Below, in pieces: positions 22,547 through 36,400 of a stretch of 64,000 nucleotides of DNA. A model generated the notes under the pieces. It was not told the DNA's origin. It saw nothing but the letters and a program-made list of their open reading frames with translations, and ran no database searches. How positions within the stretch are numbered: position 1 is the first letter of the stretch; each line of letters begins with the position of its first letter. The position numbers were made by a program, and so were the translations under genes. The stretch is from Undaria pinnatifida (Eukaryota > Sar > Phaeophyceae > Laminariales > Alariaceae). The stretch is from positions 2,227,501 through 2,291,500 of the forward strand of contig JABAKD010000010.1 in the NCBI GenBank assembly GCA_012845835.1, in the 5' to 3' direction.

Positions 22547-25500
22547 CTAAACCCCACGCATGCGAATTAGGAGGCATTCTTCATTCTGCCCCTCGCTGTC
22601 GTTAATGAACAAGAACGCCTCTTTCCGTGCGCTGACGCCCTCTAAAGCTGCAAACCACAAACGGATGAAGCCTGTTCCGCCTCCTGAAACCTGCACGTGG
22701 TAGAGACGTCAGAGACCGGGGACATGCGAACGGATCGGTTAACACATGACTGAAAACGGGGTACACGATCACCTCCTCAACATTCAGCAATATCGGGGGG
22801 GTAACCTCATCGCCTGCAGACTGTAAATTGATTATATTTTCTCGCAACACTTAGCTTTTGTTCCTCTTAAATCTAGCCGGTCGTCGCCAGTACGGCTAGA
22901 AAAAGCGTCCCGATGGAAGAAACATATACCGGAGATCCCGTCGTTCTTTTTGTCCTTGGCTCTTCGGTGTATGGAGGCTCATCCCAGGGACTTGGTGGAC
23001 TCAGCGCGGGGCGCATTAAAAGAAGCGAAGAAGTGAGGACATGGCGCCAAAATCGCTATCTGTGCTGTTTGGTTACACTATAATTCTCCAGGACGTGCGC
23101 GCTTCACGCCAACACGTTAAGGCGGTAAACCGTACCTCGAGGCTTTCGTAACGCGGACGAAGGATCTTCGGGTCGCTAGAAGCCAGGCGAAAGAGCCTAA
23201 TCGAGCTCCACGGGTTTGCGTACGCAATGCGCTTGTGGCAAGCGCGGTCCCGGGGCAAATCAACCTCATACGACTTGGTGACGACGGGAGGCATTGCCGT
23301 CGCTGTTGCTAGCCAAGCCCCGACGATCTCCATGGAGTCCGTGTCGACAAGGTGTACGTGGATTTTCCGGCTACCAATTGAGAGCGGACGGAAGCGCACG
23401 CCCACCCTGAAAGCACAAAAAAGCGGTCGAAGCTTGCGTACTGAGCGCAAAGGTGTCAGCGGGATGTGTTACGCCCGCTTACATCATGACCATCAGAATT
23501 TATGTACGGTGCAGCGTGCTCGGGCGGTATAAAGCCGTGTCACAACTGGGCTTCACGGCGCTCACGCCAAACCGCAATACATCGGGCTGAACTAAGAAAA
23601 CGCGTTAATGACAACTGAACCCACGACTCCCGGCCCCAGCACAACTTGTCGGGCCATCAAGAGGCTGTCAGCGACTGCGGAAGCCTACCCCCCATGCCAT
23701 ACCGTACATCGTCTAAAAATCATGTCCACGACAGCACAAAAAGTACAAAGGCAATCCCTCACCGGTTGTATGCCCCAGGAACGAGTTGAAATGCGTTGGC
23801 TGGTTCGAACGACACCTCGGCAGGAGCCGATGAAAACGCTTTAACCTTGCGGGTGTAGCGATCGCCTCGAACAACAAGGTCGGCGGGGCTCTGTTGTCCA
23901 AGTAGAGAGTGCACGTCCATCCGCAACCTAGCTTGAACGATCACGTGCCACGTTTCGTACAGGGAGCCTTGAAAGTGGTCGTTGTAAACCTGCGGAGACC
24001 GTTGACAAGCGTACAGAGGGCGTTTCCTGGTGAACGATGAGTTGGGTCATAATCTCTGTTGGTTAGTCGAAAGGCGACGGCATTGCTCCACTTTGTAGCA
24101 ACGCGTTACCCTATAGCGTATTTGTCTACGCTCCCCCCTCTATGAACAGCTCCACACTTCTGGCGTACCCTCAAGCGACTAAACTTCCAGCAAACGTCCC
24201 AATTAGACCAAAACGTGCCTCCCCTTCCAGGGACTTAGGGTTAGTAAACACGACTCACAAGCAGGTAGAAGCTTTTTTGCGAGGGGAACTGCCCGACTCT
24301 GCACTTCACGAGCACCTCCTGGATGTCGGCACAGCCCCTAGCCTCACTTTCCACCACAGCCCGTCGAGCCCACTCAATCACCACGCCACCCCCAGCATCA
24401 TCATCCCCTCGATCTGGACACGCCTCCTCGACGCAGTGAATGTACTTCGCACTGCCGACGCCGGATATGCCAAACGGATCTCGAGAAACTCCGCCTACCC
24501 GGGTTGATGCTTTCATCCGTTTGGACAAGTGCGGTCTGGACTCTCCGCCGGGGAGCAGCTGGATCGACCTGAGGTTCAGTGGGCACCAACAAGCGACCCC
24601 GTGTCGGCATGCGGCCAATGTGGGAGCATGCAAGAAGATTCCCTCATACTACTTTATGCCTCGAGTGCTACGTTCACCTTTTTTCAAAGGCAGCGGAACA
24701 GCGACGAGGATCAAGGTATGGGCCAATAAAAAAAACACTCGTGCCAACACCTGTAGCTGGTGGCGGCACGATTAGCATTGGTCGTGCACAACAATCCAAG
24801 ATATTTGGATTCATCAGCAGCTCGCCCTTGTTTTAACGTCTGCATCTTACATACGATTCACTTAAACCGACGCAGTTTTTATGGGACAATACCTTTTCAG
24901 GATCTCCCCCTCGTTTTGGAAGAATCGGAACGTCCTGTTGATCGCGAAAGGTCGTCTTTGCAAGTGTACCTGTACGCGAGCGAGCAAAGCGAATCCACAA
25001 TAATGTAGGAAACGGACAGCATGGCAGTTTTCCCAAGTTTTCGCCCGAACTACATGTAGTTCGCACAGCGCCCACGCCGTTCAGCAGCACAAAATAACGG
25101 TGGAACTGCACTGCAAATATTTTCCGATAAGTATACACAATATTGTTATGATATACGACGTTCAACAGGTATGAACTGTCCTTCTTCAAAGGTAAAAACC
25201 AATACCAGGTAACACCCAACCCAACCAGACGACATGCGATTTATTTACACTAACGAATGAACGTGTCCCACCCAAAACCAACGAGAAACCTCGACCGCGC
25301 ACCGCGCACCGCAAGGAGCCCACCTGAACCACGCTCACAACGTGCCCGTGAGACGCCGACAAAAACGATACCGCCACAGATCGTTCGGCCATTCCCGCAC
25401 CCCCCTCTCCGGCCGCGTTGTCCCCTCTACTGCCATCCCCTAGCAGCCCTGCTCTGCCAGACGGACGTGTCCTTCCGGGCGATGTAGACGTAACAGGTGT

Positions 25501-27449
25501 CGGACGTCGGGGCTCAAGAGAGAGGAGCGCGAAGGGAATGAAGACGACTTCGTGCGCCATAAGGGTTACCTGCACGCCTCGTTGGGGGTCGATGTCGAAA
25601 AATTCGGACTCAAGGGGAGTGTCTCCGATTTCTCCCACGCACGGAGGAACGTTCCTGATAATTTAGATACGAAGAAGTGAAGCAGCGACGCACCATGAGA
25701 AACACTCAGCCGACAGAGAAGCGAAAAACGATGCGCAACATATAACCCGCGGGTTGCTGATCCTGTGAGGATGGAAGTGCGATCGGCAAGACGGTTCCAC
25801 GAGCGGGAGTGCGTAATAGTCGACCAAGGAATAATATTTTTTTACATTGGCTTGTTGCTTGCAAAACGTTTGTTTCGGTTGAAAGTTGAGATAAAGTTAC
25901 AAGTTGCAGCGAGATTGAAAAGCGTGTTTGGTCGAAAGGCAAAGCGCTGGAGGAGAAACGCACCTTCGCAGGTATGCCCACTCGGTAGTGCCGGTGACCA
26001 CTCTAAGCTGGTGATCGTCTAGGTCGATCCTGAAGCGTTCTTCGTGGTTAAACGGGTTCCGGAGGGGGTGCTCGAAGAACAAAGGGCTGAGTCCACCAAA
26101 CAGTAAGCACAGAAAAAGAGGTAAACAGACCGTGCATAGTCGGGGGGTTCGGGTTCGGGTCAGGTTTAAGTGCGGGCATAATTGTAACAAAACACAGGAT
26201 CCCTCTTCACCTTAACGCTACCATCATCAACTGTGAGAAAACCATCACCATTGGGGATAAAATACCCATGAGCACAACCTGCTAAACAGCTAGCCACCAC
26301 TGATACCTTCGGAACATGGCCGCTCGGCCGGCAGTGCAGCAACCCATATCGCGCGTTTTGTATCGGTCTAGAGGAGAACTAAAACCCCACCTTACGTCGC
26401 TTCATTTGTGACGGGTACTTTCTGCGGCGAGAACAACACATTGCTCATTTCAGACAGATGCACCTGGCAAAAGCGAAGAACAAATTGTACTCGGTGGTGA
26501 GAGATGACGCAAGAATGTGTCGCACCATGGATTTTTTCTGGCCTTCGCGATACCTGCGTACGGGCAGAGAGGTCGGCGCAGTTAAACTAGGATGGCAAAT
26601 GGTTGCGGCCTAAATGGATAGATAAAAAAACGACCTTGTCAGCGTTGTAAACAGTTTCCTGATAAGAGGATGGACACCATGAACGCCATATGATGAGGGC
26701 AGACTTCTACAGAGGCATCGGTGACAGTTCGAAGGATTTGCTTCATACGGTTATTCGGGAAATTCGTTTGGTGCAAGCAGAGTTTAATTGAGGCACCGGT
26801 GCTAGTTTGAAGATTTTGCTTCATTCGGCTATGATTGAGTAGTTGTCATGCACACCCACGGATTCTCGAGGCCAGCGTGAGCGTGCTTTGTAGGTGTCCG
26901 CAAAGAGAACGACAAGTTAATCTAGGCTTGTACCACGATGCTTGCAATATTTTTGGCACGGTGGGCGTTTTAAAGAGCATGCATGTATCATAAATGTAGC
27001 ATACATGTGCCATAAATGTAGCATGCTGGTGGCATGAAAGTAGCATAAAGTGGCAGAAATTTAGCATATTTGGGTTTCGTTCGAACATAACGAGTGTAAT
27101 TGGGGAGAATCATGGTATCGTATTGTCGTAGGCTCTTCGCCCAGCAAAAAGCATGGCCGGTGATTTGAAAAAAAAAAAAAGCGGAATGGATACGAAGTTC
27201 GTAGCCTATACGCCCGATTGACTCCTGCTTTGTGAACCACGAGCACGGCTCACCATTGTATGAGTGCGAGGCTCTCGTCTCCTTCCTCGAATGTAGCAGC
27301 ATTCCCTTCATCCCCCTTTCTTTCTCCGCCTCCTCCTAACCGACCGTCGAAGAGACCCCGCCTGCTCTGGCGCATTCTCATGAGTCGTTGCTCTACCGGA
27401 CCCTTTGCTCGCGCAAGCTGTCCCAGTTGCCTCCGTCTAATGGGATTAG
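22547..27449 (-). CDS. NPHP4: NPHP4-like C-terminal module (Ig/MSP-like domains)
   Basis: Nine exons, 5'->3': 27254-27449 (acceptor uncertain; 27484 is an alternative), 26464-26553, 25964-26086, 25324-25654, 24893-24969, 24259-24568, 23763-23989, 23136-23406 and 22547-22690. All join in phase, about 589 residues. Landmarks that follow animal NPHP4 in order: an Arg-rich helix (IRRRQLGQLARAK), YREGQKKS, LTTEYNLFFAFA, PLFFEHPLRNPF with TEWAYLR, INRTFRFFQNEGEILKR, KSFYLLVYNDHF, RYTRKVKAFSS, VHLVDTDSMEIVGAWLA, KRIAYANPW, and a last strand pair GGGTGFIRLWF...FLFINDSEGQNEE. The order and spacing fit the tandem MSP/Ig-like domains at the C-terminus of NPHP4. The first exon accepts the last EF-hand exon in phase (G|CT). 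Confidence 0.92.
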
Positions 27450-30400
27450 CTTCCCCGGTTGAGTTCGCAAAATTGTTTGGGTGCCTGCCGGTGAGCGTTA
27501 TATTGCACGTTAGACAAGGCGGTGAGCGAGATCGGCAATTTAATTGATACACAACACATACGCTGCAATGTACTAAACTTGAGGCTCATGTATGCCCCTC
27601 CGCCGGAGGATAATATGTATATAAAACAGACACAATGCGTACGAGGTTGGGCTTCTTCCTTGAAGGCGCTATGCAAGGCAATAGGCCACGCCAAAATACG
27701 CAAGGATTGAGATATGACGATATCCTCCATAATTTTGGGTCTGACCGGGCTCGGATAACACCAAACTTACAGGTAGGTGGGAACAATCATACAAAGTACG
27801 CTGAGTGGGGACGTTTCCCAGCACGCACACAAAAGTGCCGGGCAACCTGACGAACACTGTTTAGTGTGCCACGTGTGGTGTCAAACCCAGGCAGTAACGC
27901 ATCTTGACAGACAGGGCGTGATACACACCACTCCCATAAGGGCTCCACTCAGTGCTTTACCTCGAAGCAGAGCTCTCCAGAAGCCCTATGCCGAGCTGCA
28001 TCACGGCCTGCACGAAGTCGGACCGAAGCACGGAACCTGTCTGCTCCGGATCATACCGCCGGAAAACGCCTTCCACGTCTACGCCGAGTCGTGCCTGCGC
28101 GGGTGAAGATCGAAAACATATGCAAATCCCCACCGGAGATGGACGTGCTTGAAATACCAGCTGATCCGGCCGAGTAACTGATTTCGTTCGATCGGCGTTT
28201 TCGCACTCGTTAGGCTATACCAGGTATAGTATTCGCAGCGTCGTCAAGTATCAGATATATTGACGTCGTCTAGTGTAACGCCTACCGGTAATGAGGTCGC
28301 CACGAACAACATGTATATGTCGGACCGCGAATCATAATTATTACCGACGAGCTGAGGGGCAGAGGCAAAGCAATGCGAATACGCAGGTACAAGGTAGAGG
28401 GAGACTTGAGGGCATGAAAACGGTGCTTCCGGACTTCCAGTTAATGCACATGACTCGCAAAATAGAAAAATTATACAGTTTGGATGGGGAGGCGTAAGTT
28501 ATAGTTTATCGACCTTCTCCTTGCGACCGCGTGTTTTCCGATATCTATCGATGCCAGGTGTAGGCAGGTGCCTTTATAAGTACATTAATCAGGTCAAGTC
28601 GATTGAAGCCACGTCACCCGAAACAAAGCACCATTCCAGCAATGTTTGCGCTCTCTTGCCGGGTGGAAAACAAATACCCAACGCACAATGGTTAATTCCG
28701 CAGGACGACTTGCACCGGCCAACTTGCTGGATTGATTTATTTGCTCGTTGACAGTGGTTGCACCAAATTTCGTGAAACCTGACGCACCTGCTTCGCGACA
28801 ACTCTGCGCAGCTTTTTCTCCGCTGCTTTGGTGTCGGGATCTAGCGAAAATTCATAGGGCGCCTCATATTTCGTCATCTTCATCTCCGATGCTCCGTCCT
28901 CGTTTCCCTTCTCTTCTCCTGTCCCTGCTACAATAGCGATAAAGGATGAACGGGGATAACGTCGCTTTGATCGACTGGACTCAGGCAGTAAAGGCGTGTT
29001 TCAAACAGGGGAAAGAGCTGGTGGCTCATGAACCCAACGTTCCTTGGCAGGGGTTGGCTCAAATAAACAATAACGCGCGGAATTTTGAGTCTGCTTCTGT
29101 AGCTAAAAGTGCGAGAGCGATGAAAATCGGTGAAAATTAGCGATCAGTGGGAACGTTAAACCGTCTGCATGCCAAAAACGACGCGAGTACTGGGGGGGGA
29201 AAAGGAACAACACATGTGATCGCAGCTTGTCCAGGCGGACGCTGAGGGAAAATCTCCGACAACTTGAGCTTAGGTTCGAAAAGCAAACAATATCTCGCTG
29301 CACACCGACTGGCCAAGACGCATCGCTTCCGTGCACTTCAGCTATTTTAATGTAAATAGACTGATACGATCAAAATCACGGTGCAAAAATATGCCTGTCG
29401 ATCTTCGTAAAGAGGGTATTCGCTGAAAACGGAGAGCACTAATGCTAAACGGATGAACGCGTGTAAAGTACCTGGAGTGGATCAACAAAGGCTGATGATA
29501 TTTCTACTTTCGAAATATTTGTCTCACTAAGCGTTGGTTGACGAGACCGGGCAAAGCTTGACCGCACCGAGATGTTCTTGCTGCATCCATCATTGTGAGA
29601 GGTGTATGCTTAGGACACTGGGTTCCTTGTTTTCTACCTGACCCAGGAACTGGTTGCTGGCGCATAAGCCTGATGAACGCCACCAAATCCACTCCAGTGC
29701 TGTTAGCCCCTCCGCCATCTTTCGATTCATCTTCTTCCTGATCCGTGGGAGGTCGACTTGCGCGACGGTCAGCGTCAAGAACATCCAGAGCGTCGAGAAC
29801 GTCGTCTCGGCTAGCCTACAGACAGCAGGCCGCAACAGGGTCACCGGTAAATATGCCATCGTACGGCCGCCCACGGTGGGCGCTAATGTTCTTCCGCATA
29901 GGTGTAACACAAGACACTCTTCGCCTACAGCTTTGCATCACTGAGCGCGTCGCTCGTCACTAGGTTCAAGCAGCGGGCGAAAAAACTTGAGGTTTAGCCC
30001 TTCCGCCACCATCAGAGTTGTTTCAAAGGTTTTTCCAACATATTGCTGAGGCTTTTCCAACATATTGCTGCCGGAGTTGTTTCAAACATGGTTTGTCCTA
30101 TCCGTGCAAGCGGTGACCACCCTGAGAGACTTTGACGGTTTACGGAAGCAATTTTCACATAATACATCGGGCTTTCACGCCCACCCTCTCTGAAGCGGCA
30201 TCGATCAGCGATTACCTCACCTGCTCAAAAACCCCCAGTTGATCCAAGCCCCGCAGCAACTGTCTAAGCGTGATAAAACCGTCTCCGTCCTCGTCCAGAC
30301 GAGCGAAGGTCCTTTCCAAGCTAGTACCTTTCGCCTCCGCCAGTCGCACTGCTTTCCGTAACGCTTCTCCCGCCGTTGAATTGTCTTTCCTAACAGCGCG

Positions 30401-33400
30401 CTCGTAATCTTCCGAACCCCGCGAGTCCGCAAGGTGGGCACCATTAGCCCCACCTTTGTCATTGTTGCCGCGCATGGGGACGACTGCGCCGTGGGCTGCC
30501 TTCGATATCTCATCAAACCACCACGCAATCTTAACGATACTTACACCGCTTTGTGTGCCTGCGGTGCTCATACGGCCATCGCGGAACCGGGATACGAGCG
30601 TCTCAACACCGCTTCGTCCGTGAAATTGGCCTCCTCTTCCGCCGAGGCTGCGAAGAGCGGCTATGAACTCTTCCACTGACAGGACACCATCACTATCGAC
30701 ATCAAACGAACCTAAATGTCCTCGCACACCGTGCCCATCCCCACCGCTGGCTTGCTTGCTTTCACCGTGAGGCACTCGAGCGAGAACCACCCTCAACTGT
30801 TCTAGCAGTGGCTTTTCCTTGTCATCTCCCTCTCCGATCACGCTGCCCCCTCCGGTAGGTTCCGAACCTCCAGCAGCCATCCACGAGTTTACGCGCGAAA
30901 GGCCGCGAGATCGAATACTCTCCCCCCTTGAAGGTGTACCCTCTTGTTTCCCCTTCGAGGGTTCCGTCCGATCCAATCGGTTGTGGTCACGCGATGACGC
31001 ATCACGACTGTGTTGTCGGGCGAGCGCGGCGCGTTCTTTCTTGGCGAGATAGGCGTCGCCGCCTTCCACGAAAGCTTCCAAGGCTGGTAGAGTCAAGAAC
31101 ATTTCCCTTGCGGGGGGCATGTCCTTTGTGGTCGCACAGGATTCTGGTGGGCTTGCACCTTCCGGAGTGACGGTGGTGGCGACCGCGTCGTCCTGCAGGA
31201 GGCGAACGAAGCTCTTCACCTCTCCTATCTGTACGGCAACACAAAAATACGTCGGTTTGACGGCAGGTTTGGTGTCAGGAGACGGAAGTTTGGGCGCCGT
31301 CAGTCACACGTTCAGGATATTCCAATACATCTAGACCGCCGTCCGTCAAAGCCCGAAAATGCGGTATCGTGACATGTCTTGGTGACAAGAGCAGTGTTGT
31401 GGACAGCCAGAAGCGCATGCAGCGCGCGTGCTTAAGTGCATTCGTCGGCAAGCAATACATACAGCCGCCCAAGTAGCGACTCGACTATGACTTACCAGGT
31501 GGTACACATCGGTGTAAGCCTTGAAGCATGTCCGCTGTATACTTCGATTGCGGCCACAACAACGTGTACTAAGAGCATCGGTCGATTTAGATTTGCCAAA
31601 TACCACTCGAAAACGCGCTGCAATGCTTGAGAGGGACTTGACAGCAAGCAGCATTGCCAATGCTGTACGTCTCGATAGAACTCGCGCGAAGACGCTACCT
31701 TTGTGTCGCCACCACATCGACGTCCGGGTGCGTTCTAACCCGATTAGAACAGCACCTACGTTTTTGGCGACAAACTGCTTGGAATTGGTGGGGGGAGTTC
31801 GTGGTATTTTTTTCATAAAAGGGTTCAGGTCCCTCCGGAGTATTTACAGGAGCCCTTTGTTTATCATTTTTTTGGGCGCCGTTTCCTGAGGGGTCACCTC
31901 ACATGAACTTTCCGCAGCCCCCATTAAATCTTTTAGCACTGCACTCCCGTTTTGGGGACAAAACAGTTTCAATTAAACCAAGAAAAAACATCAGGATGTG
32001 GACGAAAGGATAATTCCTTGGTTATCGCTTGTTGGTACTGTACCGGTACAGGGATAGACTGGGTGCTACGAACATCATGGTCATCTTCAAATAATATGTG
32101 AATATATTGCAAGGCAGCATTTTGACGTATTTTGCGGAGAACCACTTGGCATCAGACAAAATTCCTCCCCTCTAACTTCTCCCTAAGCTTATCTTCGCTG
32201 GCTCTCAGCCTAGACACCTACCGTGGTCCAGCGGAATTGGCCAATTTCTTTGAGCGCTAGGTGAAGCTGCTGAGCGGACACTCGATCGTTCTTGTCAGCC
32301 CCGAAACCTTCGAAAGACGCCGCCAAGGAAGTTCCAAGCTCTTGCGCCTGAAAGCAGAACGCCACGACCGAGCGAAACAGAAGGTAATACCTAAATACTT
32401 CAAACAATGAATTCTGCCAATGCTGGCATTGACAATTAGGGATAAGTTTTGCGAAGGTACCAGGTATCTCCTGTTCCCTGATACTTGTCCGACCGGTCAA
32501 AGAAAGCAGTGTCAAGTTTTGTTGATGTAAAGCGAGTGTTATTTGGCGCGAGCCATAGCTGGTGGACACCTTCTGGCATGTTTTTAGAACTTCCACCTCA
32601 ACGATCAATCGGCTATCTCTCACCCCGTGTCCGTGGACCATCTCGTTACAACTTTGGGTAAGCGCTGTGTTGTTTTACGCCGGCAAGAGCACTGTTTCTT
32701 AGTTTTCCGCCCGTAGCCCAAATCTTAACAATGTACGCCCATTAATCCTTGTCTTACTTCAAAAAACACTCCACACTGTTTCCAAGTACTTCGTTTCCAT
32801 AACGTGGGTGCCGTTGAAAAACGATTAACACATGCCAAACCTCTGCAGGAAGCCACCTGGTACCTTTTTTAGGATTAGTCGAAGTCTCTGAGCCATGCTG
32901 CGTCCTGTACCCCCGCCACCACTCCGTTTGCCACCTTTTCCATACTCCTTCCCAAGAAAACGGAGGAACTTTGGAAGACTTACAGCACCGTCGTCATCCG
33001 CACCAAAGCTTGACGTGACCTGCTTATGTTGACATTTACAGTAGATACACATGTCTATGTTGGCATTTACTGTAGTTTCACGTCTCTGTATTGGCTTTTA
33101 CACGGGTCACACATCTCAGTGGCTGGGCAAAAAGGATAACCCGCGGGCTATATCCGGCTGAGACGCAAATGGCCACTATTAGTTGTACTCGGACGAATAC
33201 CAGTTCCGCGTTTCCCCCGAAGAGGCCATCAACGACCGACTCGGGGGAGAGAAAACGCACCAACCAGTTTCGTTTCGCTTTCGGACGGGTGTGTGTGATC
33301 GATCGTCGAAGGGAAACACATGGTGACTTGGGCTTGCGAACACTATCGCCAACACGCACAGGAAATAATTGTTGCCAGCATGGATGCAATTAATTTTACG

Positions 33401-36400
33401 CAACAACAGATACTTTCGTACTCAACCGACTTAGAACGCTCCCTTACGCCAGCCACGACAACGCGTTATCCCAGAAGGTTGAAACATGTCATTAGTTCCG
33501 GACCTGCTCAACTTCCTCTTCAGAAAATTCCTGGAAAACGCCCATCTCCCGGAGGCCAGTTGAGAAGCCTTGTGGGGTTATGGAGCCGCAGCCATCCTTG
33601 TCGAAGTGCTGGAAGGCTTCCTCCATGGAGACTCCCATCTGGGAGACGAAATTGGGCGTGTCACATATTTTCTGCGTGTTATCGCTTAGTTTTAGGCACG
33701 TGTCCCGGTCTAGTGATAACAATTTTTTCTACTAGGTGGTTTGCAGCGGTGTGAGATCGACACGTTCGAGCGGCATATAAAACGCTGGTCCCGTCACCTG
33801 TTCAACCATGCTGCCAGGCAAGCTGAAAGTGAGCCACCGCGAAGTATGACAAGGCGGGAAGTTGGTTGCCGGGTCCTTCCGTTGTCTGGGCATATAATTC
33901 CTCTGAAGTCATATTTAGAAAGGTAGCCCTATAAACGTGCCATGCTCTTACCGATTCGGCCTTGAGTAAAACTCTCCTGAGCTTTGTTTCCAGCGGCCTG
34001 TCGTTCGCAGCGTACGGCCTTCCCACGAAGGCCAGGAACTCGGGAAGGCTGACGGTATCATCCCCGCTATGATCAAAACGCCTCGTCGCTAAACGCGCTT
34101 GCTCCTTCGACATCCCATCAAACACGTTCAGCTGTCGAAGACCTTCTTCCAGGTCAGCGACAGAGATGCTGCCGGTGCCGTTCTGCGCGTTTTCGTCAGC
34201 AATGGAAGGCGCCATCGTTTTGAAGGTCAACCGCGTTTCGGTTTGCCTCGCGCGAGAGGTAGCACATTTAGACGAAGTAATGTCTGACTGATGGGGCTCC
34301 TCAAGCGGAGGCACCATAACATACAATGCCCAACAACACCTCGCTTTGTCAAGAGCACATATGCTCAACAACACCTTGCGTTGTCAAGAGCTTAGGACAC
34401 ATGCCACGGGAGGGACGCACCAAATGTTTTCTGAGGCTCATAACCTCACTTGAGCAGCTAGCTCTACACCTCATCCAATACCCGATTGTTTTTAGGAAAA
34501 TTGAAAACGCAACTCAACGAAATATCCCATGGCTCAGGTATGTGCTCAAGAACAGCGTAAAACGCGCGTGTGATTCTAACGATATCCTCTGCCTCTAACA
34601 TCGCAAATACTTATACTTATTAATAGTGTCTTGAGTCTGAATTATTCAAATTTCACCACCTTCTACAAACTACCAGTATTTTACCTATATTGTTTTCAAA
34701 ACACTATTTTTGTTATGCTAGAGAGACGATGTTTCCTTGCTTATTTAATGGACGTGGTCGAGCCTTGATTTGGTGTATTAGGTAGTATTTCGTTAGTCTG
34801 GTTGACTGTTGGTTGAGGGATCGGGTCAGACATAAATATTTTGGCCAATAAGAGGTTCAGTACCCCTATCGACGCACGCGTGTTACGTACCCAACCACAA
34901 CTCACCTTGTCAAGTGCTCCAAAGGCGGCTTCCAAGGTAACGCCGTCCTTCTCCTCCGCTAACGTGAGAACCTTCCGTAGGCGGCCCTGAGCAGCCTCGG
35001 CCGCCTCGTACTCACCCCCCACAAACCGCACGAATTCCTCAGCGCTCACCAGAGGATTGTCGTCGGCTCCCTCTTCGAGCACGCGCTTCTCGGATGACGA
35101 CGCAGCGTCAACTGCGAGAGCGCCAGAGTTCTTCTTGAGCTTCCGAACGAGGGATAACACCTTGCACGAGAGGGATAAGAGTGAAGTTGATAAGCGCGAA
35201 GCTAGCTCGCTCGAAGGATCCAAGATTAGCGGTGCCGAGGGTGCTACACAAGCATAATATATTCCCTGTATTGTGCTCGAAACTTCTTTCACAGAAGGCG
35301 AGATGACCGCACGGTAGGGTGCTTGTTCGGTGAGAAAACCACCGCGTCGATATATACTTTCTAACCTAACTCAGACGGATACCGTTCCATCGATCCCCGA
35401 ATGCCTTAGAGCACACGATATTAACGCACGGATGTGTTCATAGCTACTACCTGGGAGCTTTTTCGAGGGGACGCGTCCCACGACAGAGTTAGCATTCTTT
35501 GGCCACACTATTTCCGACCGATGAGGCTCCTCAATGAGGAACTACCCAACTTCGTCACTGGAGCTGGAGCTTTATAATACCATTCGCTGCATACCTAGGC
35601 CATGGGATTGTCCTTCCAGTTGCAAATTCACATTTGACCACAGTCGTTTTCTGGGTCCAGTACGGACCTCCCCAAACGAGGTGCCTTAGAAAATTAGGGC
35701 TCACGTCTACCGGAGCTCGCATCAAAGAACAAAAAAAAAGAGCCGCCGACGGATAGTCAACCAACTGAAAGTTTTTCAGCCGATCACCCACAAAAACACC
35801 ATTGTCCCGGAACATGCGTAGTGGGTATTTACAAATTTATTGGGAGCTTACCTGGTCCTTCGGAACAGTATCGAACACCCGGAGCTCCCGTAGTCCTTCC
35901 TCCAGCTCCTCGGCGGTGATAAACCCTGAGCCATCCTTATCGAAAACCCCGAAGACTTCAGCCAAGGAGGTGCCCGTGCTTTCGGCTTTCAGAACAATGC
36001 TCTTCAGCTTACGCTATACACCGTTGCGCGTGCCATTGGCGTTCACAGTACCGTTGGCGTTCATGATACCGTTGATGTTCAAGATACCGTTAGCGTTAAC
36101 AGTACCGTTGGCATTCACAGTACCGTTAACGTTCGCAGTACCGTTGGCGTTCGCAGTACCGTTGGCGTTCATGGCACCGTTGGTGTTTCGTTCACATTGC
36201 CGTTGGCGTTCCAAGTACCGTTGGCGTTCACAGTACCGTTGGCATTCACAATACCGTTGGCGTTCACAGTACCGTTGGTGTTCACAATACCATTGGCGTT
36301 CCAGTACCGTTGGCGTTAACAGCACCGTTGGCGTTAGCAGTACCGTTGGCGTTAACAGCACCGTTGACATTCACAGTACCGTTGGCGTTAGCAGTACCGT

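Noticed and set aside
29504-29637. Read-through of the last EF-hand exon to a TAA as a gene end
   Set aside because: A donor at 29636-29637 joins the NPHP4 C-terminal exon in phase and fits the homology better. I keep the read-through only as the alternative to the fusion model.
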